Source: Loktanella sp. M215 (lineage in GTDB: Bacteria > Pseudomonadota > Alphaproteobacteria > Rhodobacterales > Rhodobacteraceae). From it: a stretch of 64,000 nucleotides of DNA. The stretch spans positions 3,068,001-3,132,000 of the forward strand of contig NZ_WMEA01000001.1 of NCBI RefSeq assembly GCF_021735925.1, given 5' to 3'. A model generated the notes under the pieces. The model saw nothing but the letters and a program-made list of their open reading frames with translations, was not told the origin of the DNA and searched no databases. How positions within the stretch are numbered: the stretch's first letter is position 1; every line of letters starts with the position of its first letter. Position numbers and translations under genes: made by a program. Positions 45,831 through 56,217 of the stretch are shown piece by piece.

Positions 45831-46961
45831 GTGGGACGCTTCGACCGCTACATGCTGAGCCAGCTGATGGTGACCTTCGGGTTCTTCTCTCTGGTGCTGG
45901 TGATGATCTACTGGATCAACGCCGCGGTGCGGCTGTTCGACCAGCTGATCGCGGGCGGTCAGGGGATCGGCGTCATCGTAGAACTGGTCGCCCTGTCGCT
46001 GCCCAACGTGATCCGGCTGGCGCTGCCGCTGTCGGCCTTTGCGGCGAGCGTCTATGTTACCAACCGGATGATGCAGGACAGCGAGCTGGTGGTGATGCAG
46101 GCGACGGGGTTCAGTCCGTGGCGGATGGCGCGCCCGGTCCTTTATTTCGGGCTGATCGTGGCGGTCCTGATCTCGATCCTGATGCAGGTGCTGGTGCCGC
46201 TGTCGACGACGGCGCTGAACGTGCGGCAGGCGGAAATCGCGCAGAACATCACCGCCCGCATCCTGACCGAGGGGCAGTTCATCGAACCCACACCGGGCAT
46301 CACGATCTATATCCGCGCGATCACGCCCGAGGGGGAGTTGCAGGACGTCTTCCTGTCGGACCAGCGCGATCCGGCGACGCAGACGACCTATACGGCGCGG
46401 CGCGCCTACCTGGTGCGTGACGCGGGTGATGCGCAGCTGGTCATGGTGGATGGCATGGCGCAAAGCCTGCGCAGCAGCGACCAGCGGCTGTTCGTCACGG
46501 ATTTTCAGGACTTTTCCTACAACATCGGCAACCTGATCAAGATCACCCCGCGCGACAGCCGCACGGCGCGCGAGCTGTTCATCAATGATCTGCTGAACCC
46601 GACCGCAGCGCTGGAGGCCGAGACCGGCCGCACCGCGGCGCAGCTGGTGACAGAGGCGCACGACCGCATCAGTCAGGCGCTGCTGGGGACGGTGGGCGCG
46701 CTGCTGGGCTTTGCCGCCTTGATGCTGGGCAGCTTCAGCCGGTTCGGAGTCTGGCCGCAGATCATCTTTGCCATTTTCCTGATCATCGTCATCAAGGCGC
46801 TGGAGACGACGGGTCTGAACATCGCGCGGACCACGCCGCAGGTCTGGTTTGCGACCTATCTGTCGGTCGCCGTGGGCTTTGCCATCGTGACGGCGCTGCT
46901 GTTTGTCGCCGCACGCCCCTACCTGTTCCGGCGCACCCCGCGACGCGGGGTGGCGGCATGA
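45831..46961 (+). CDS. lptF: LPS export ABC permease LptF
   Basis: A 376-residue permease of the LptBFG complex that extracts LPS from the inner membrane. It has two N-terminal helices, a periplasmic beta-jellyroll (about 130-265), and helices toward the C-terminus; motifs VMQATGFSPWRMARPVL and RISQALLGTVGALLGFAALM. GTG 45831 (MGRFDRYMLSQL) was chosen; a TTG at 45810 is possible. Confidence 0.92.
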   Translation: MGRFDRYMLSQLMVTFGFFSLVLVMIYWINAAVRLFDQLIAGGQGIGVIVELVALSLPNVIRLALPLSAFAASVYVTNRMMQDSELVVMQATGFSPWRMARPVLYFGLIVAVLISILMQVLVPLSTTALNVRQAEIAQNITARILTEGQFIEPTPGITIYIRAITPEGELQDVFLSDQRDPATQTTYTARRAYLVRDAGDAQLVMVDGMAQSLRSSDQRLFVTDFQDFSYNIGNLIKITPRDSRTARELFINDLLNPTAALEAETGRTAAQLVTEAHDRISQALLGTVGALLGFAALMLGSFSRFGVWPQIIFAIFLIIVIKALETTGLNIARTTPQVWFATYLSVAVGFAIVTALLFVAARPYLFRRTPRRGVAA

Positions 46962-48052
46962 TCCTTGATCGGTATTTCGCGCGGCGGTTTCTGCGGATCT
47001 TTGTGGGCATGTTCGCGGTCTTTACCATCATCCTGACGTTTCTGGGGCTGGCGGACAACCTGCGCCGCTATGGTGGCGATACCGCGGGCTTTCGCGACAT
47101 CCTGAACCTTGCCCTGCTGGACGCGCCGCAGGGGGTATACCAGATCCTGCCGTTGATCATGATCATCGCCAGCGTCGCGCTGTTTCTGGGGCTGGCGCGC
47201 ACGTCGGAACTGGTCGTCACGCGCGCCGCCGGGCGGTCGGGGTTGCGTCTGCTGGTGGCGCCGCTGGTGACGACCCTGCTGATCGGGGCGCTGTCCGTCG
47301 CGGTGCTGAACCCCCTTGTCGCAGCCACATCGCGGGCGTTCGATGCCAAGGTGGCCGACCTGCGCGGCGCGGGATCGGTGCTGAGCCTTGCGTCGTCGGG
47401 CCTGTGGCTGCGGCAGGGCGATGCGGACGGGCAGACGGTCATCCACGCGACCAGCACCAACCTGTCGGGCACGACGCTGTCCGGTGTGACATTCCTGACC
47501 TACGCCCCCGACGGCATGCCGCTGGCGCGGATCGCGGCGGACAAGGCCGTGCTGAACGACGGCGGCTGGGACCTGAGCGGGGTCAAGACGTGGCCGCTGG
47601 ACACCGACACCACGCCAGAGGCCGCGGCGACGCTGGCGGCGACGGACCGGATCGCGTCGACCCTGACGGCGGACCAGATCCGCAACAACTTCGGCACGCC
47701 CAGCAGCATTTCGATCTGGGATCTGCCTGCGTTCATAACGCGGTTGCAGGCGGCGGGATTTTCGGCGCAGCGCCATATCGTCTGGTTCCAGATGGAGCTG
47801 TCGCAGCCGCTATTTCTGGCGGCGATGATGCTGATCGGGGCGGCCTTCACGATGCGACCGCAGCGCGGGGGGCGCGTGGGGCTGAACGTGATGATCGCGA
47901 TTCTGCTTGCGTTTTCAATTTACTTCATCCGGAACTTCGCGCAGATCCTGGGCGAGAACGGGGATGTACCGGCAGCCCTTGCTGTCTGGGCGCCGCCGCT
48001 GGCGGCGGCGGGTCTGGCGATGGGCATCCTGTTGCAACGCGAGGACGGGTGA
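46958..48052 (+). CDS. lptG: LPS export ABC permease LptG
   Basis: A 364-residue partner of LptF with the same six-helix and jellyroll plan: [39 protein letters not shown], and QRHIVWFQMELSQPLFLAAM. It overlaps lptF by 4 nt and lptD by one base. Confidence 0.93.
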   Translation: MILDRYFARRFLRIFVGMFAVFTIILTFLGLADNLRRYGGDTAGFRDILNLALLDAPQGVYQILPLIMIIASVALFLGLARTSELVVTRAAGRSGLRLLVAPLVTTLLIGALSVAVLNPLVAATSRAFDAKVADLRGAGSVLSLASSGLWLRQGDADGQTVIHATSTNLSGTTLSGVTFLTYAPDGMPLARIAADKAVLNDGGWDLSGVKTWPLDTDTTPEAAATLAATDRIASTLTADQIRNNFGTPSSISIWDLPAFITRLQAAGFSAQRHIVWFQMELSQPLFLAAMMLIGAAFTMRPQRGGRVGLNVMIAILLAFSIYFIRNFAQILGENGDVPAALAVWAPPLAAAGLAMGILLQREDG

Positions 48053-50154
48053 TGCGGTTTTTCTGGGTATGTCTGGCGCTGTTGCTGCCGCAGGTGGCTG
48101 TGGCGCAGATGGCCGCGACGCTGGTGGCCGACGATGTCTTTGTCGAGGGGCAGAACCGCCTGACGGCCACCGGCAATATCGAGGTGCTGTATGACGGCAG
48201 CCGTCTGACCGCGTCCCGCGTGATCTATGACAAGGCAGCAGACCGGTTGCGGATCGAAGGGCCGATCCTGATTACCGGCCCGGACGGCGAGATCCTGACC
48301 GCCGATCAGGCAGACATGGACCCGAAGCTGGAAAACGGCGTGCTGCTGGGCGCGCGGCTGGTGCTGGACCAGCAACTGCAGCTGGCCGCGAACCAGATCG
48401 ACCGGGCGGACGGACGTTATAGCCAGCTGTACAAGACCGCCGTGACGTCCTGTCAGGTCTGTGGCGGGCAGAAACCGCTATGGGAAATCCGGGCGGAAAA
48501 GGTGATCCACGACGCCGAGGCGCAGCAGTTGTATTTCCGCAATGCGACGTTCCGGGTGAAGGGGGTGCCGATCCTTTATCTGCCCTATCTGCGGCTGCCG
48601 GACCCCAACAACACCCGTGCGACGGGCCTGCTGCTGCCGCGGCTGCAGTCCAGCAACCGGCTGGGGATCGGGATCGAGGTGCCCTATTACATCGCCCTGT
48701 CCGACAGCCGCGACCTGCTGCTGACGCCGTATCTGTCGTCCAACAGCCGCACGCTGACGACGCGCTACCGGCAGGCGTTCCGCAACGGCACCATCGCGAT
48801 CACCGCCGCCGGGTCGAACGACGATCTGGGCGTGTCGGACGGATTGCGCGGCTATGTCTTTGCTGAAGGCGACTTTGCGCTGGCGAACGGGATCAAGCTG
48901 CGGTTCGATATCCAGAGTGCCTCCGACGCTGCCTATCTGAGCGATTACGGCGTCACGGATGTCGACCGGCTGTCGAGCATCGTGGCGCTGACCAAAGTGA
49001 CGGAGGACATGCTTTGGTCCACCAGCCTGTCCTATTACCAGACCCTGCGGACGGGCGAGCGCAACGCCAGCCTGCCGCCGCTGGTCGCGAGTGCAGGCCT
49101 CGTGCGGCGGTTCTATCCTGCGGCGGGTGGCACCGTCACGGCCACCGCCAGCGCCGACACACTGCTGCGCTATGGCAGCGCCACCGGGCAGTTGGGGCGC
49201 GATGTGACGCGCACGGGCGGCAGCCTGCGCTACATGCGCGACTGGCTGAGCGGGAGCGGCGTGCTGCTGACCGGCACGGGGGCGCTGACGGCGGATGTCT
49301 GGCAGGTGAACGACAGCACCCAGTTCGATGCGACGATCGCGCGGACAGTTCCTTACGCGCAGGTGCTGCTGCGCTATCCGCTGGTGCGGCGCAATGGACG
49401 CACGCGGCACGTGCTGGAACCGGTCGCGGCGCTGTCGTGGTCCCGCACCCTTGGCAGCACGCCGCCGAACGAGGACAGCACCCGGCCCGAGCTGGACGAA
49501 GGCAACCTGCTGGCGCTGACCCATTTCCCCGGTCAGGACGCGGCCGAGGACGGGTTCCGGCTGGCGCTGGGCCTGACCTGGACCCGCGCGGGGTCCGAGG
49601 GTGTGACCTCGACCCTCGGGTTCGGGCGCATCCTGCGGGACACGGCCGATCCGCAGTTCACCCGGACGTCCGGTCAGACCGGCGATGCGTCGGACTGGCT
49701 GGTGGCGGGGCAGATCATCCTGCCGCGCGGGCTGACCTTTGACGGACGCGCCCTGCTGCAGGACGATGGCACCACGACGCTGGCCACCGCGCGGGTGTTC
49801 TGGAGCCGGCCAGAGGTGCAACTGGCCGGCGGCTATATCTGGCAGCAGGCCGATGTGGCGGGCGGACGGCCCGGCACGGTGTCGGAATACAGTCTGGACG
49901 GCACGGTGCAGCTGACACCCGCCTGGGACGTCAGTTTCGACACCCGCTATGACATCGCGCGCGACAGCCCGGTGCGGGCGGGGTTCGGCGTGGGCTGGCG
50001 GAATGAATGCGTCACCGTCTCGCTTTCGGTCTCGCGCCGCTATGCGTCTTCGACTACGCTGCAGCCAACGACGAACTACGGCCTGTCGGTGGCTTTGCAG
50101 GGGTTTTCCGCCAATGGCGTGCCACGCATCACCCCCGCCACCTGCCGCAAATGA
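48052..50154 (+). CDS. lptD: LPS assembly protein LptD
   Basis: A 700-residue outer-membrane barrel that inserts LPS into the outer leaflet. Signal peptide MRFFWVCLALLLPQVAVAQ, then an N-terminal OstA/jellyroll domain (ATGNIEVLYDGSRLTASRVI) and the barrel from about residue 200. Cysteines occur in TSCQVCGG, NECVTVSL and at the end (TCRK), enough for the family's disulfides between N-domain and barrel. The length is shorter than in E. coli (~780). Confidence 0.94.
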   Translation: MRFFWVCLALLLPQVAVAQMAATLVADDVFVEGQNRLTATGNIEVLYDGSRLTASRVIYDKAADRLRIEGPILITGPDGEILTADQADMDPKLENGVLLGARLVLDQQLQLAANQIDRADGRYSQLYKTAVTSCQVCGGQKPLWEIRAEKVIHDAEAQQLYFRNATFRVKGVPILYLPYLRLPDPNNTRATGLLLPRLQSSNRLGIGIEVPYYIALSDSRDLLLTPYLSSNSRTLTTRYRQAFRNGTIAITAAGSNDDLGVSDGLRGYVFAEGDFALANGIKLRFDIQSASDAAYLSDYGVTDVDRLSSIVALTKVTEDMLWSTSLSYYQTLRTGERNASLPPLVASAGLVRRFYPAAGGTVTATASADTLLRYGSATGQLGRDVTRTGGSLRYMRDWLSGSGVLLTGTGALTADVWQVNDSTQFDATIARTVPYAQVLLRYPLVRRNGRTRHVLEPVAALSWSRTLGSTPPNEDSTRPELDEGNLLALTHFPGQDAAEDGFRLALGLTWTRAGSEGVTSTLGFGRILRDTADPQFTRTSGQTGDASDWLVAGQIILPRGLTFDGRALLQDDGTTTLATARVFWSRPEVQLAGGYIWQQADVAGGRPGTVSEYSLDGTVQLTPAWDVSFDTRYDIARDSPVRAGFGVGWRNECVTVSLSVSRRYASSTTLQPTTNYGLSVALQGFSANGVPRITPATCRK

Positions 50155-50220
50155 CATCACGCCAGCCGGACCCGGTCCGGCCCCGACCCGACGACACATA
50201 GACGATAGGACCACCCCCCG

Positions 50221-51405
50221 ATGCGCCTGACCGCCCTTCTGACTGCCCTGCTGCTGCCCCTTGTCGCCACCGGTGCGGTGGCGCAGGGCCAATTCTCGCC
50301 CGTCATCACGGTGAACGACGATGCCATCACGGGATACGAGCTGGACCAGCGGCAGCGCCTGCTGACCCTGTTCCGCACCCCCGGCGACGTGGCGCAGCTG
50401 GCCCGCGAACAGCTGATCGAAGAGACGCTGAAGCAGGAAGAGCTGGACCGCCGCGGCGTCACACTGCCGCCGGAAGCCCTTGCCGGCGAAGTCGATGCCT
50501 TTGCCGAACGGGGTGGATTGTCGACCGAGCAGTTCCTGCAGGTGCTGAACCAAGGCGGCGTGGCGCCGACGACGCTGGAGCAGTTCGTGCGCGTGGGCGT
50601 CACCTGGCGCGATTATATCCGCCAGCGCTACGGCGCGCAGGCGCAGATCAGCGATGCCGAGGTGGAGCGGGCCGCCAACCAGCAGGGCAGCAGTGCCGAC
50701 GCGCTCGAAGTCCTGCTGACCGAGATCATCATCCCCGCCCCGCCGCCCCGCGCGGCCGAGGCGAACGCGATCGCCGAACGGATCAGCCAGACCCGGTCGC
50801 AATCGGCGTTCGAGGCGGCGGCACGGCAGTATTCCGCCCTGCCCAGCCGCAGCAACGGCGGCCGTCTGAACTGGCTGCCGCTGTCGAATTATCCCCCCGC
50901 GCTGCAGGGGCTGATCAGCTCTCTTGCCGTGGGCGAGGTGACGGCGCCGATCCCGATCCCGAACGGCGTGGCGTTGTTTCAGTCGCGCGGCATCCGCGAG
51001 GTGAAGCAGCCCCGCGCGCAGCCGACCAGCGTCGATTACGCGACCTATGCGGTCGGTGGTGATGCCGCCGCGGCCGCCGCCGTGGCCCTGCGCGTCGATA
51101 CCTGCGACGACCTTTACGGGATGGCCAAGGGGCAACCCGAAGGCGTTCTGACCCGTCAGACCGTGTCGCCCGCGCAGATCCCGCAGGATGTGGCGCTGCA
51201 ACTGGCGCGGCTGGACCGGAACGAAACCTCGGTCGGGCTTGCGCGGGGCAACGCAACGCTGCTGGTGATGATGTGCGGCCGGACCTATGGCGATGCGGCC
51301 GCCGACCCCGAGGCGCTGCGCGGCCAGTTGCAGAGTCAGCGTCTGGAAGGTTTCGCTAACGCCCTGCTGGCCGATCTGCGTGCGGCGGCCACGATCCGTC
51401 CATGA
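50221..51405 (+). CDS. surA: SurA-like periplasmic chaperone/peptidylprolyl isomerase
   Basis: A 394-residue secreted protein (signal MRLTALLTALLLPLVATGAV). The N-terminal SurA chaperone region includes VITVNDDAITGYELDQRQRL, and one parvulin domain (about 165-260) has LTEIIIPAPP, AARQYSALPSRSNGGRLNWL. Only one clear parvulin domain is seen. It assists outer-membrane protein folding, LptD included. Confidence 0.9.
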   Translation: MRLTALLTALLLPLVATGAVAQGQFSPVITVNDDAITGYELDQRQRLLTLFRTPGDVAQLAREQLIEETLKQEELDRRGVTLPPEALAGEVDAFAERGGLSTEQFLQVLNQGGVAPTTLEQFVRVGVTWRDYIRQRYGAQAQISDAEVERAANQQGSSADALEVLLTEIIIPAPPPRAAEANAIAERISQTRSQSAFEAAARQYSALPSRSNGGRLNWLPLSNYPPALQGLISSLAVGEVTAPIPIPNGVALFQSRGIREVKQPRAQPTSVDYATYAVGGDAAAAAAVALRVDTCDDLYGMAKGQPEGVLTRQTVSPAQIPQDVALQLARLDRNETSVGLARGNATLLVMMCGRTYGDAAADPEALRGQLQSQRLEGFANALLADLRAAATIRP

Positions 51406-51441
51406 CGGTCTTGCGGGCGATGGGCGCGTGACGGTGTCGGC

Positions 51442-52491
51442 ATGAGTGCGGTTGACGGGCCACAGGCCGCGGCGCAGGCGCCGATCGTGATCAGCTGCGG
51501 CGAACCTGCCGGCATCGGGCCAGAGGTCGCCGTGGGCGCCTGGCGCGCGCTGGGGGCCGAGATGGCCCTGCTGTGGATCGGCGATACGGCGCATCTGCCG
51601 GATGGCACGCCGCACCGGGTGGTCGCTTCTGCGGCAGAGGCGCACGGTCCCTGCCCCGATGCGCTGCCCGTGCTGGCACGCGACTTTGGCGGTCCGCGTC
51701 GTCCCGGCCAGCCGAACCCGCGTCATGCGCAGGGTGTGATCGACGCGATTGCCGAAGGCGTGCATCTGACGATGACCGGTCAGGCCCGCGCGCTGTGCAC
51801 GGCGCCGATCAACAAGGCGGCGCTGATCGACGGGGCGGATTTCGCCTATCCCGGCCATACGGAATACCTCGCAGCCTTGGCAGGCGATGTGCCGGTGGTG
51901 ATGATGCTGGCCTGCGCGCAGCTGCGCGTGGTTCCCGCGACGATCCATATCCCCCTGTCGCAGGTGCCCGCCGCCCTGACCGCCGAGAGCCTGCGCCAGA
52001 CCCTGCGGATCACCCATGCCGCCCTGATCCGTGATTTCGGCATCATGGCCCCCCGGATCGCCGTGGCTGGCCTGAACCCGCACGCGGGCGAGGACGGCAA
52101 GATGGGGGACGAGGAGATCGCGATAATCGCACCCCTGCTGGACGCGTTGCGCGGCGATGGGATGATCCTGCGTGGCCCGCTGCCCGCGGACACGATGTTC
52201 CACGCGGGCGCGCGGGCGGGCTATGACGCGGCGGTCTGCATGTATCACGATCAGGCGCTGATCCCGATCAAGACCATCGACTTTGCCGGTGGTGTAAACG
52301 TGACGCTGGGCCTGCCTTTCGTGCGGACCTCGCCGGATCACGGGACGGCCTTCGATATCGCGGGCACCGGTGTGGCGGATGCGACGTCGATGATCGCGGC
52401 GTTGCGGATGGCGCGCGACATGGCTGATGCGCGGACGCGTGGCGATGTGGGAGCCTCCGGCGGGAGTATTTGGGAAAAAGCGAGGACATGA
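51442..52491 (+). CDS. pdxA: 4-hydroxythreonine-4-phosphate dehydrogenase
   Basis: A 349-residue PdxA, of the pyridoxal phosphate pathway. Motifs are [49 protein letters not shown] and [20 protein letters not shown]. The last ~13 residues ([15 protein letters not shown]) are read from a copy of the dispersed intergenic repeat. It overlaps rsmA by 4 nt. Confidence 0.94.
   Translation: MSAVDGPQAAAQAPIVISCGEPAGIGPEVAVGAWRALGAEMALLWIGDTAHLPDGTPHRVVASAAEAHGPCPDALPVLARDFGGPRRPGQPNPRHAQGVIDAIAEGVHLTMTGQARALCTAPINKAALIDGADFAYPGHTEYLAALAGDVPVVMMLACAQLRVVPATIHIPLSQVPAALTAESLRQTLRITHAALIRDFGIMAPRIAVAGLNPHAGEDGKMGDEEIAIIAPLLDALRGDGMILRGPLPADTMFHAGARAGYDAAVCMYHDQALIPIKTIDFAGGVNVTLGLPFVRTSPDHGTAFDIAGTGVADATSMIAALRMARDMADARTRGDVGASGGSIWEKART
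52451..52485 (-). repeat. Dispersed intergenic repeat, copy 5, forming the end of pdxA
   Basis: GAGCCTCCGGCGGGAGTATT followed by TGGGAAAAAGCGAGG. Read on the minus strand it equals copy 4 almost base for base. It encodes the C-terminus of PdxA and supplies the rsmA ribosome-binding region (GCGAGGAC). Confidence 0.75.
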
Positions 52492-53327
52492 GCCAGATCG
52501 ATGATCTTCCGCCGTTGCGGGCCGTAATCGAGACGCACGGGATCGCGGCGAAGAAATCGCTGGGCCAGAACTTTTTGCTGGATCTGAACCTGACGGCAAA
52601 GATCGCGCGGATGGCGGGCGATCTGAAGGGGTCGGATATCCTTGAGATCGGGCCGGGACCCGGCGGGTTGACGCGCGGGTTGCTGGCCGAAGGCGCGCGG
52701 CGGGTGCTGGCGATCGAGAAGGACGCACGCTGCATCGCGGCGCTGGAGGAGATCGCGAGCGCCTATCCGGGGCGGCTGGAGGTCGTGAACGGCGATGCGC
52801 TGGAGATTGATGTGGCAGGGCGGCTGACGGCCCCGATCCGGGTCGCGGCCAACCTGCCCTATAATATCGGGACGGAACTGCTGGTGCGGTGGTTGTCGCC
52901 GCCCGCATGGCCGCCGTTCTGGGAGAGCCTGACGCTTATGTTCCAGCGCGAGGTGGCGCAGCGGATCGTGGCGATGCCCGGCGACAAGGCTTACGGGCGC
53001 CTCGCGCTGCTGGTGCATTGGCGCACGGATGCGCGGATTGTCATGGACCTGCCGCCGGAGGCGTTTTCGCCGCCGCCCAAGGTGAGTTCCGCTGTCGTGC
53101 ATCTGACCGCCCTGCCCGCACCGCGCTATCCGGCGGATGCCGCGATGCTGAACCGGGTCGTCGCCACCGCATTCAACCAGCGGCGCAAGATGCTGCGGTC
53201 GGCGCTGAAGCCTTTGGGCGCGGATGTGGAGGATCATCTGAACGCGGTGGGCATTCCGCCCACGGCGCGGGCCGAAGAAATCGGGCTGGAGCAATTCTGT
53301 GCCCTGACCCGCAGCCTGACCCCCTGA
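52488..53327 (+). CDS. rsmA: 16S rRNA dimethyladenosine transferase
   Basis: A 279-residue KsgA-type methyltransferase acting on A1518/A1519 of 16S r[23 protein letters not shown], the SAM motif [20 protein letters not shown] and the NLPY motif [17 protein letters not shown] are diagnostic. ATG 52488 overlaps the pdxA stop (ATGA). Confidence 0.96.
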   Translation: MSQIDDLPPLRAVIETHGIAAKKSLGQNFLLDLNLTAKIARMAGDLKGSDILEIGPGPGGLTRGLLAEGARRVLAIEKDARCIAALEEIASAYPGRLEVVNGDALEIDVAGRLTAPIRVAANLPYNIGTELLVRWLSPPAWPPFWESLTLMFQREVAQRIVAMPGDKAYGRLALLVHWRTDARIVMDLPPEAFSPPPKVSSAVVHLTALPAPRYPADAAMLNRVVATAFNQRRKMLRSALKPLGADVEDHLNAVGIPPTARAEEIGLEQFCALTRSLTP

Positions 53328-53331
53328 TGTG

Positions 53332-53360
53332 AAAAAGGCCCCCGGTGCGGGGGCCTTTTC
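53332..53360. terminator. Bidirectional intrinsic terminator between rsmA and the DUF4167 gene
   Basis: AAAAGGCCCCC and GGGGGCCTTTT form an 11-bp stem around GGTGC, with A- and T-tracts on the two sides. Confidence 0.92.
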
Positions 53361-53362
53361 AT

Positions 53363-54091
53363 CTATTCGGAGGCGTCTGGCGCCGGTTGGGCCGGTGCCG
53401 CGTCGGGCTTGGCGCGCGGCTTGCGCGGGGCGCGGGTTTTGCGCGGTTTCGGCGCAGGCGCGTCACCGCGGGATTCCGGCGTATCGACAAGGGTGCTGTC
53501 GCTGTCAGAGGCCTCGACCGGGGTCTGTGGCGCATCGGTCTGCGGGCGCGGCTGGTCGCTGTGACGCGGCTGATCGTTCTGACGCGGCTGATCCGCGTTG
53601 CGCGGCTGGTCGTTCTGGCGGGGTTGGTCGGTCTGACGCGGTTGGTCGTTCTGACGTGGCTGGTCGGCCGTCTGGCCGCCCGATGCCTCTTCCTGCGCGC
53701 GCAGGCGTTCGTTGCGTTCGCGGTCACGGTCGGCCTGACGCTGGCGGTTCAGCTCTTCCTGCTCGTTGCGCTCGCGGTCGCGTTCGGCCTGCCGGGCGCG
53801 GTTCTGCTCTTCCTGCTCTTCACGCTGGCGATCGACCTCGCGCTGCGCCTCGGCCAGCATCCGCAGGTAGTGTTCCGCGTGCTGGGCGAAGTTTTCGGCA
53901 TTCACCCGATCGTTGCTCAGCTGCGCGTCGCGGTGCAGCTGGTTGTATTTCTCGATGATCTGCTGCGGAGTACCGCGCACCTTGCCATCCGGGCCGGAGC
54001 TGTCGAAGACCCGGTTGATGATGTTGCCGCCTGTGGGGCGGTTGGTGTTGCGGTTCTTGTTGCCCCGCGACCGTGACTTCGATGATCTCAT
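53363..54091 (-). CDS. DUF4167 protein with low-complexity repeats
   Basis: A 242-residue protein. The conserved DUF4167 part is at the N-terminus: NIINRVFDSSGPDGKVRGTP, QQIIEKYNQLHRDAQLSNDR and NFAQHAEHYLRMLAEA. After it come a charged coiled coil (DRERNEQEELNRQRQ), hexapeptide repeats of DQPRQN, and a basic Ala/Pro/Lys tail. The family is probably RNA-associated; function unproven. ATG 54091 has GGAAG upstream. Confidence 0.85.
   Translation of the reverse strand: MRSSKSRSRGNKNRNTNRPTGGNIINRVFDSSGPDGKVRGTPQQIIEKYNQLHRDAQLSNDRVNAENFAQHAEHYLRMLAEAQREVDRQREEQEEQNRARQAERDRERNEQEELNRQRQADRDRERNERLRAQEEASGGQTADQPRQNDQPRQTDQPRQNDQPRNADQPRQNDQPRHSDQPRPQTDAPQTPVEASDSDSTLVDTPESRGDAPAPKPRKTRAPRKPRAKPDAAPAQPAPDASE
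53546..53670 (-). repeat. 18-bp tandem repeat encoding DQPRxx units
   Basis: About seven units encode DQPRQN, DQPRQT, DQPRQN, DQPRNA, DQPRQN, DQPRHS and DQPRPQ in turn on the minus strand. A likely site of slippage variation. Confidence 0.8.
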
Positions 54092-54285
54092 GTGAACTTC
54101 CGTCAAGCCCTTGGCTTTGTTGCGCTGGTCCCCGCAGGTCCGTGCCTTGTGCACGGCGGGCGACGAAGCGGTGTCTGGCGGCTAACCGGAGAGAGCGCGT
54201 GAGCACTCTGCGCGCCGGTTGATCTGAATTTGCACGTAGGGGCTCCGGTGGCAAGCCAAAAACGTCAGTGTGACCCGCTGTCGCG

Positions 54286-55134
54286 TCAAACGCGCGGTTT
54301 TTGCCCTGCCACGACGCGGTCCCGCCCGTCGAGGTCGGGTGACACGGTGATCGCGGTCAGGCCGTGGGTGCGGAAGAGGTCGCTGACGACGGGCCCTTGC
54401 GTAGGGCCGATTTCTACGATCAGCCAGCCGCCCTGCACCAGATGCGCGGGGGCGGCGTGCAGGATGCGGCGATAGGCGCCAAGGCCGTCGCCTTCGTCCG
54501 TCAGGGCAAGGCGCGGCTCGTAGAGGCCGACGTCGGGGGCCAGAGCGGCGTAGTCGTCGAGCGTGATGTAGGGCGGGTTCGACACGATCAGATCGAAGGC
54601 GGCGGTGCTGACGGGCAGCGCGCCGAGCCAGTCGCCGGCGTGGAACTGGACCCGGTCGCCAAGGCGCAGGTTGGCCGCGTTGCGCATCGCCACGGACAGG
54701 GCGGCGCGCGACAGGTCGGTGCCGATACCGAAGGTCTGGTTGCCCCGTTCTGCAAGCAATGTCAGCAGGATGCAGCCCGAACCTGTACCAAGGTCCAGCA
54801 CCCTTCGCCACGGCCGGGCCAGCGCCGTTTCGATCAGGATCTCGGTCTCTGGCCGGGGGTCGAGGACGTCCGGTGTCACCTCGAACACGCGGCCGTGGAA
54901 CTGGCGCGATCCGGTCAGATGAGAGACCGGGACCCGGCGGGCGCGCTGGGCGACGATGCCGTCGTACAGCTGCACGATGCCGGGCGGGACGGTGTCCTGC
55001 GCGATCAGCGTGATGCGGCTGGCCTCGATTCCCATGACGTGGGCGGCGAGCCTGCGGGCGTCGCGGGGGGCGTCGGGGATGCCTGCGGCGGTGAGGGTCT
55101 GGATGCCTTGCCGCAGCAGGTCGGACCAGATCAT
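54286..55134 (-). CDS. prmC: Peptide chain release factor N5-glutamine methyltransferase
   Basis: A 282-residue enzyme that methylates the GGQ glutamine of RF1 and RF2. The catalytic NPPY is in [15 protein letters not shown]; the SAM site is [20 protein letters not shown]. It overlaps the prfA stop by 4 nt, so substrate and modifier are made together. Confidence 0.95.
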   Translation of the reverse strand: MIWSDLLRQGIQTLTAAGIPDAPRDARRLAAHVMGIEASRITLIAQDTVPPGIVQLYDGIVAQRARRVPVSHLTGSRQFHGRVFEVTPDVLDPRPETEILIETALARPWRRVLDLGTGSGCILLTLLAERGNQTFGIGTDLSRAALSVAMRNAANLRLGDRVQFHAGDWLGALPVSTAAFDLIVSNPPYITLDDYAALAPDVGLYEPRLALTDEGDGLGAYRRILHAAPAHLVQGGWLIVEIGPTQGPVVSDLFRTHGLTAITVSPDLDGRDRVVAGQKPRV

Positions 55135-56186
55135 GCGCCCATCTCGGCCAGAAGCTGGGCCTGTGCGTCCGATTGCAGGGCGTCGATGATGGCATCGAGG
55201 TCGCCCTGCATCACCTGCCCCAGCGAATAGAGCGTCAGGTTGATGCGGTGGTCGGTCAGGCGGCCCTGAGGAAAGTTATAGGTGCGGATCCGTTCCGACC
55301 GGTCGCCGGTGCCGATCTGCGCCTTGCGGTCGGCGGAGCGTGCGCCATCGATTCGCTGGCGTTCCAGATCGAAGAGCCGGGTGCGCAGCACGTTCATTGC
55401 GATCTCGCGGTTGCGGTGCTGGGATTTTTCGGCGCTGACGACGATGATGCCCGTCGGCAGGTGCGTGATGCGGACGGCCGAATCGGTCGTGTTGACGTGC
55501 TGGCCGCCGGCGCCGCTGGCGCGCATCGTGTCGATGCGGATGTCGGTGCTGGGGATCTGAACGTCGACCTCCTCTGCCTCTGGCAGGACGGCGACCGTCG
55601 CGGCAGAGGTGTGGATGCGGCCGCCGCTTTCGGTTTCGGGCACGCGCTGGACGCGGTGGACGCCGGATTCGTATTTCAGGCGGGCAAAGACGCCGTCGCC
55701 CGCGATCCGCGCGGTGACTTCCTTGATGCCACCGAGTTCGGTGTCGCTTTGATCGAGGATCTCGAACTGCCAGCGCTGGCTTTCGGCATAGCGCTGGTAC
55801 ATGCGCAGCAGGTCGGCGGCAAAAAGCGAGGCCTCGTCGCCACCAGTGCCGGGGCGGATTTCCAGAAGCGCCGGGCGCGCGTCGGCGGCGTCGCGGGGCA
55901 GCAGGGCCAGTTGCACGGCCTTTTCGCTGACCGCGAGCTGGTCGCGCAGGTCCGGCAGCTCCTCCTCCGCCATGCGGCGCATTTCGGGGTCGGACAGCAG
56001 GTCCTCGGTCTCGGCGATCTGGCGGATCAGGTCCTGATAGGCGCGCAGGGTGCCCACCACGGGGGTCAGGTCGCTGTATTCCTTGGCCAATGCGGCGATG
56101 TCGGCGCCTGCGACGTCGCCGGACATCTTCGCCTCCAGAAACTGGAAGCGGTCGATGATCTGGGCCATGCGGTCTGCGGGTATCAT
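55131..56186 (-). CDS. prfA: Peptide chain release factor 1
   Basis: A 351-residue RF1 reading UAA and UAG. The GGQ loop is in [20 protein letters not shown]; also [20 protein letters not shown] and [20 protein letters not shown] are class-I release factor motifs. Confidence 0.96.
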   Translation of the reverse strand: MIPADRMAQIIDRFQFLEAKMSGDVAGADIAALAKEYSDLTPVVGTLRAYQDLIRQIAETEDLLSDPEMRRMAEEELPDLRDQLAVSEKAVQLALLPRDAADARPALLEIRPGTGGDEASLFAADLLRMYQRYAESQRWQFEILDQSDTELGGIKEVTARIAGDGVFARLKYESGVHRVQRVPETESGGRIHTSAATVAVLPEAEEVDVQIPSTDIRIDTMRASGAGGQHVNTTDSAVRITHLPTGIIVVSAEKSQHRNREIAMNVLRTRLFDLERQRIDGARSADRKAQIGTGDRSERIRTYNFPQGRLTDHRINLTLYSLGQVMQGDLDAIIDALQSDAQAQLLAEMGA

Positions 56187-56217
56187 GGCTGTCAGGTGGC
56201 AGGCCGTGCGGCGCCCG

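Noticed and set aside
48478..52908. 1476-codon minus-strand frame over lptD, surA and pdxA
   Set aside because: It spans four solid genes on the other strand. Long antisense frames arise here from codon bias, and the translation is His/Arg/Gln-rich without domains.
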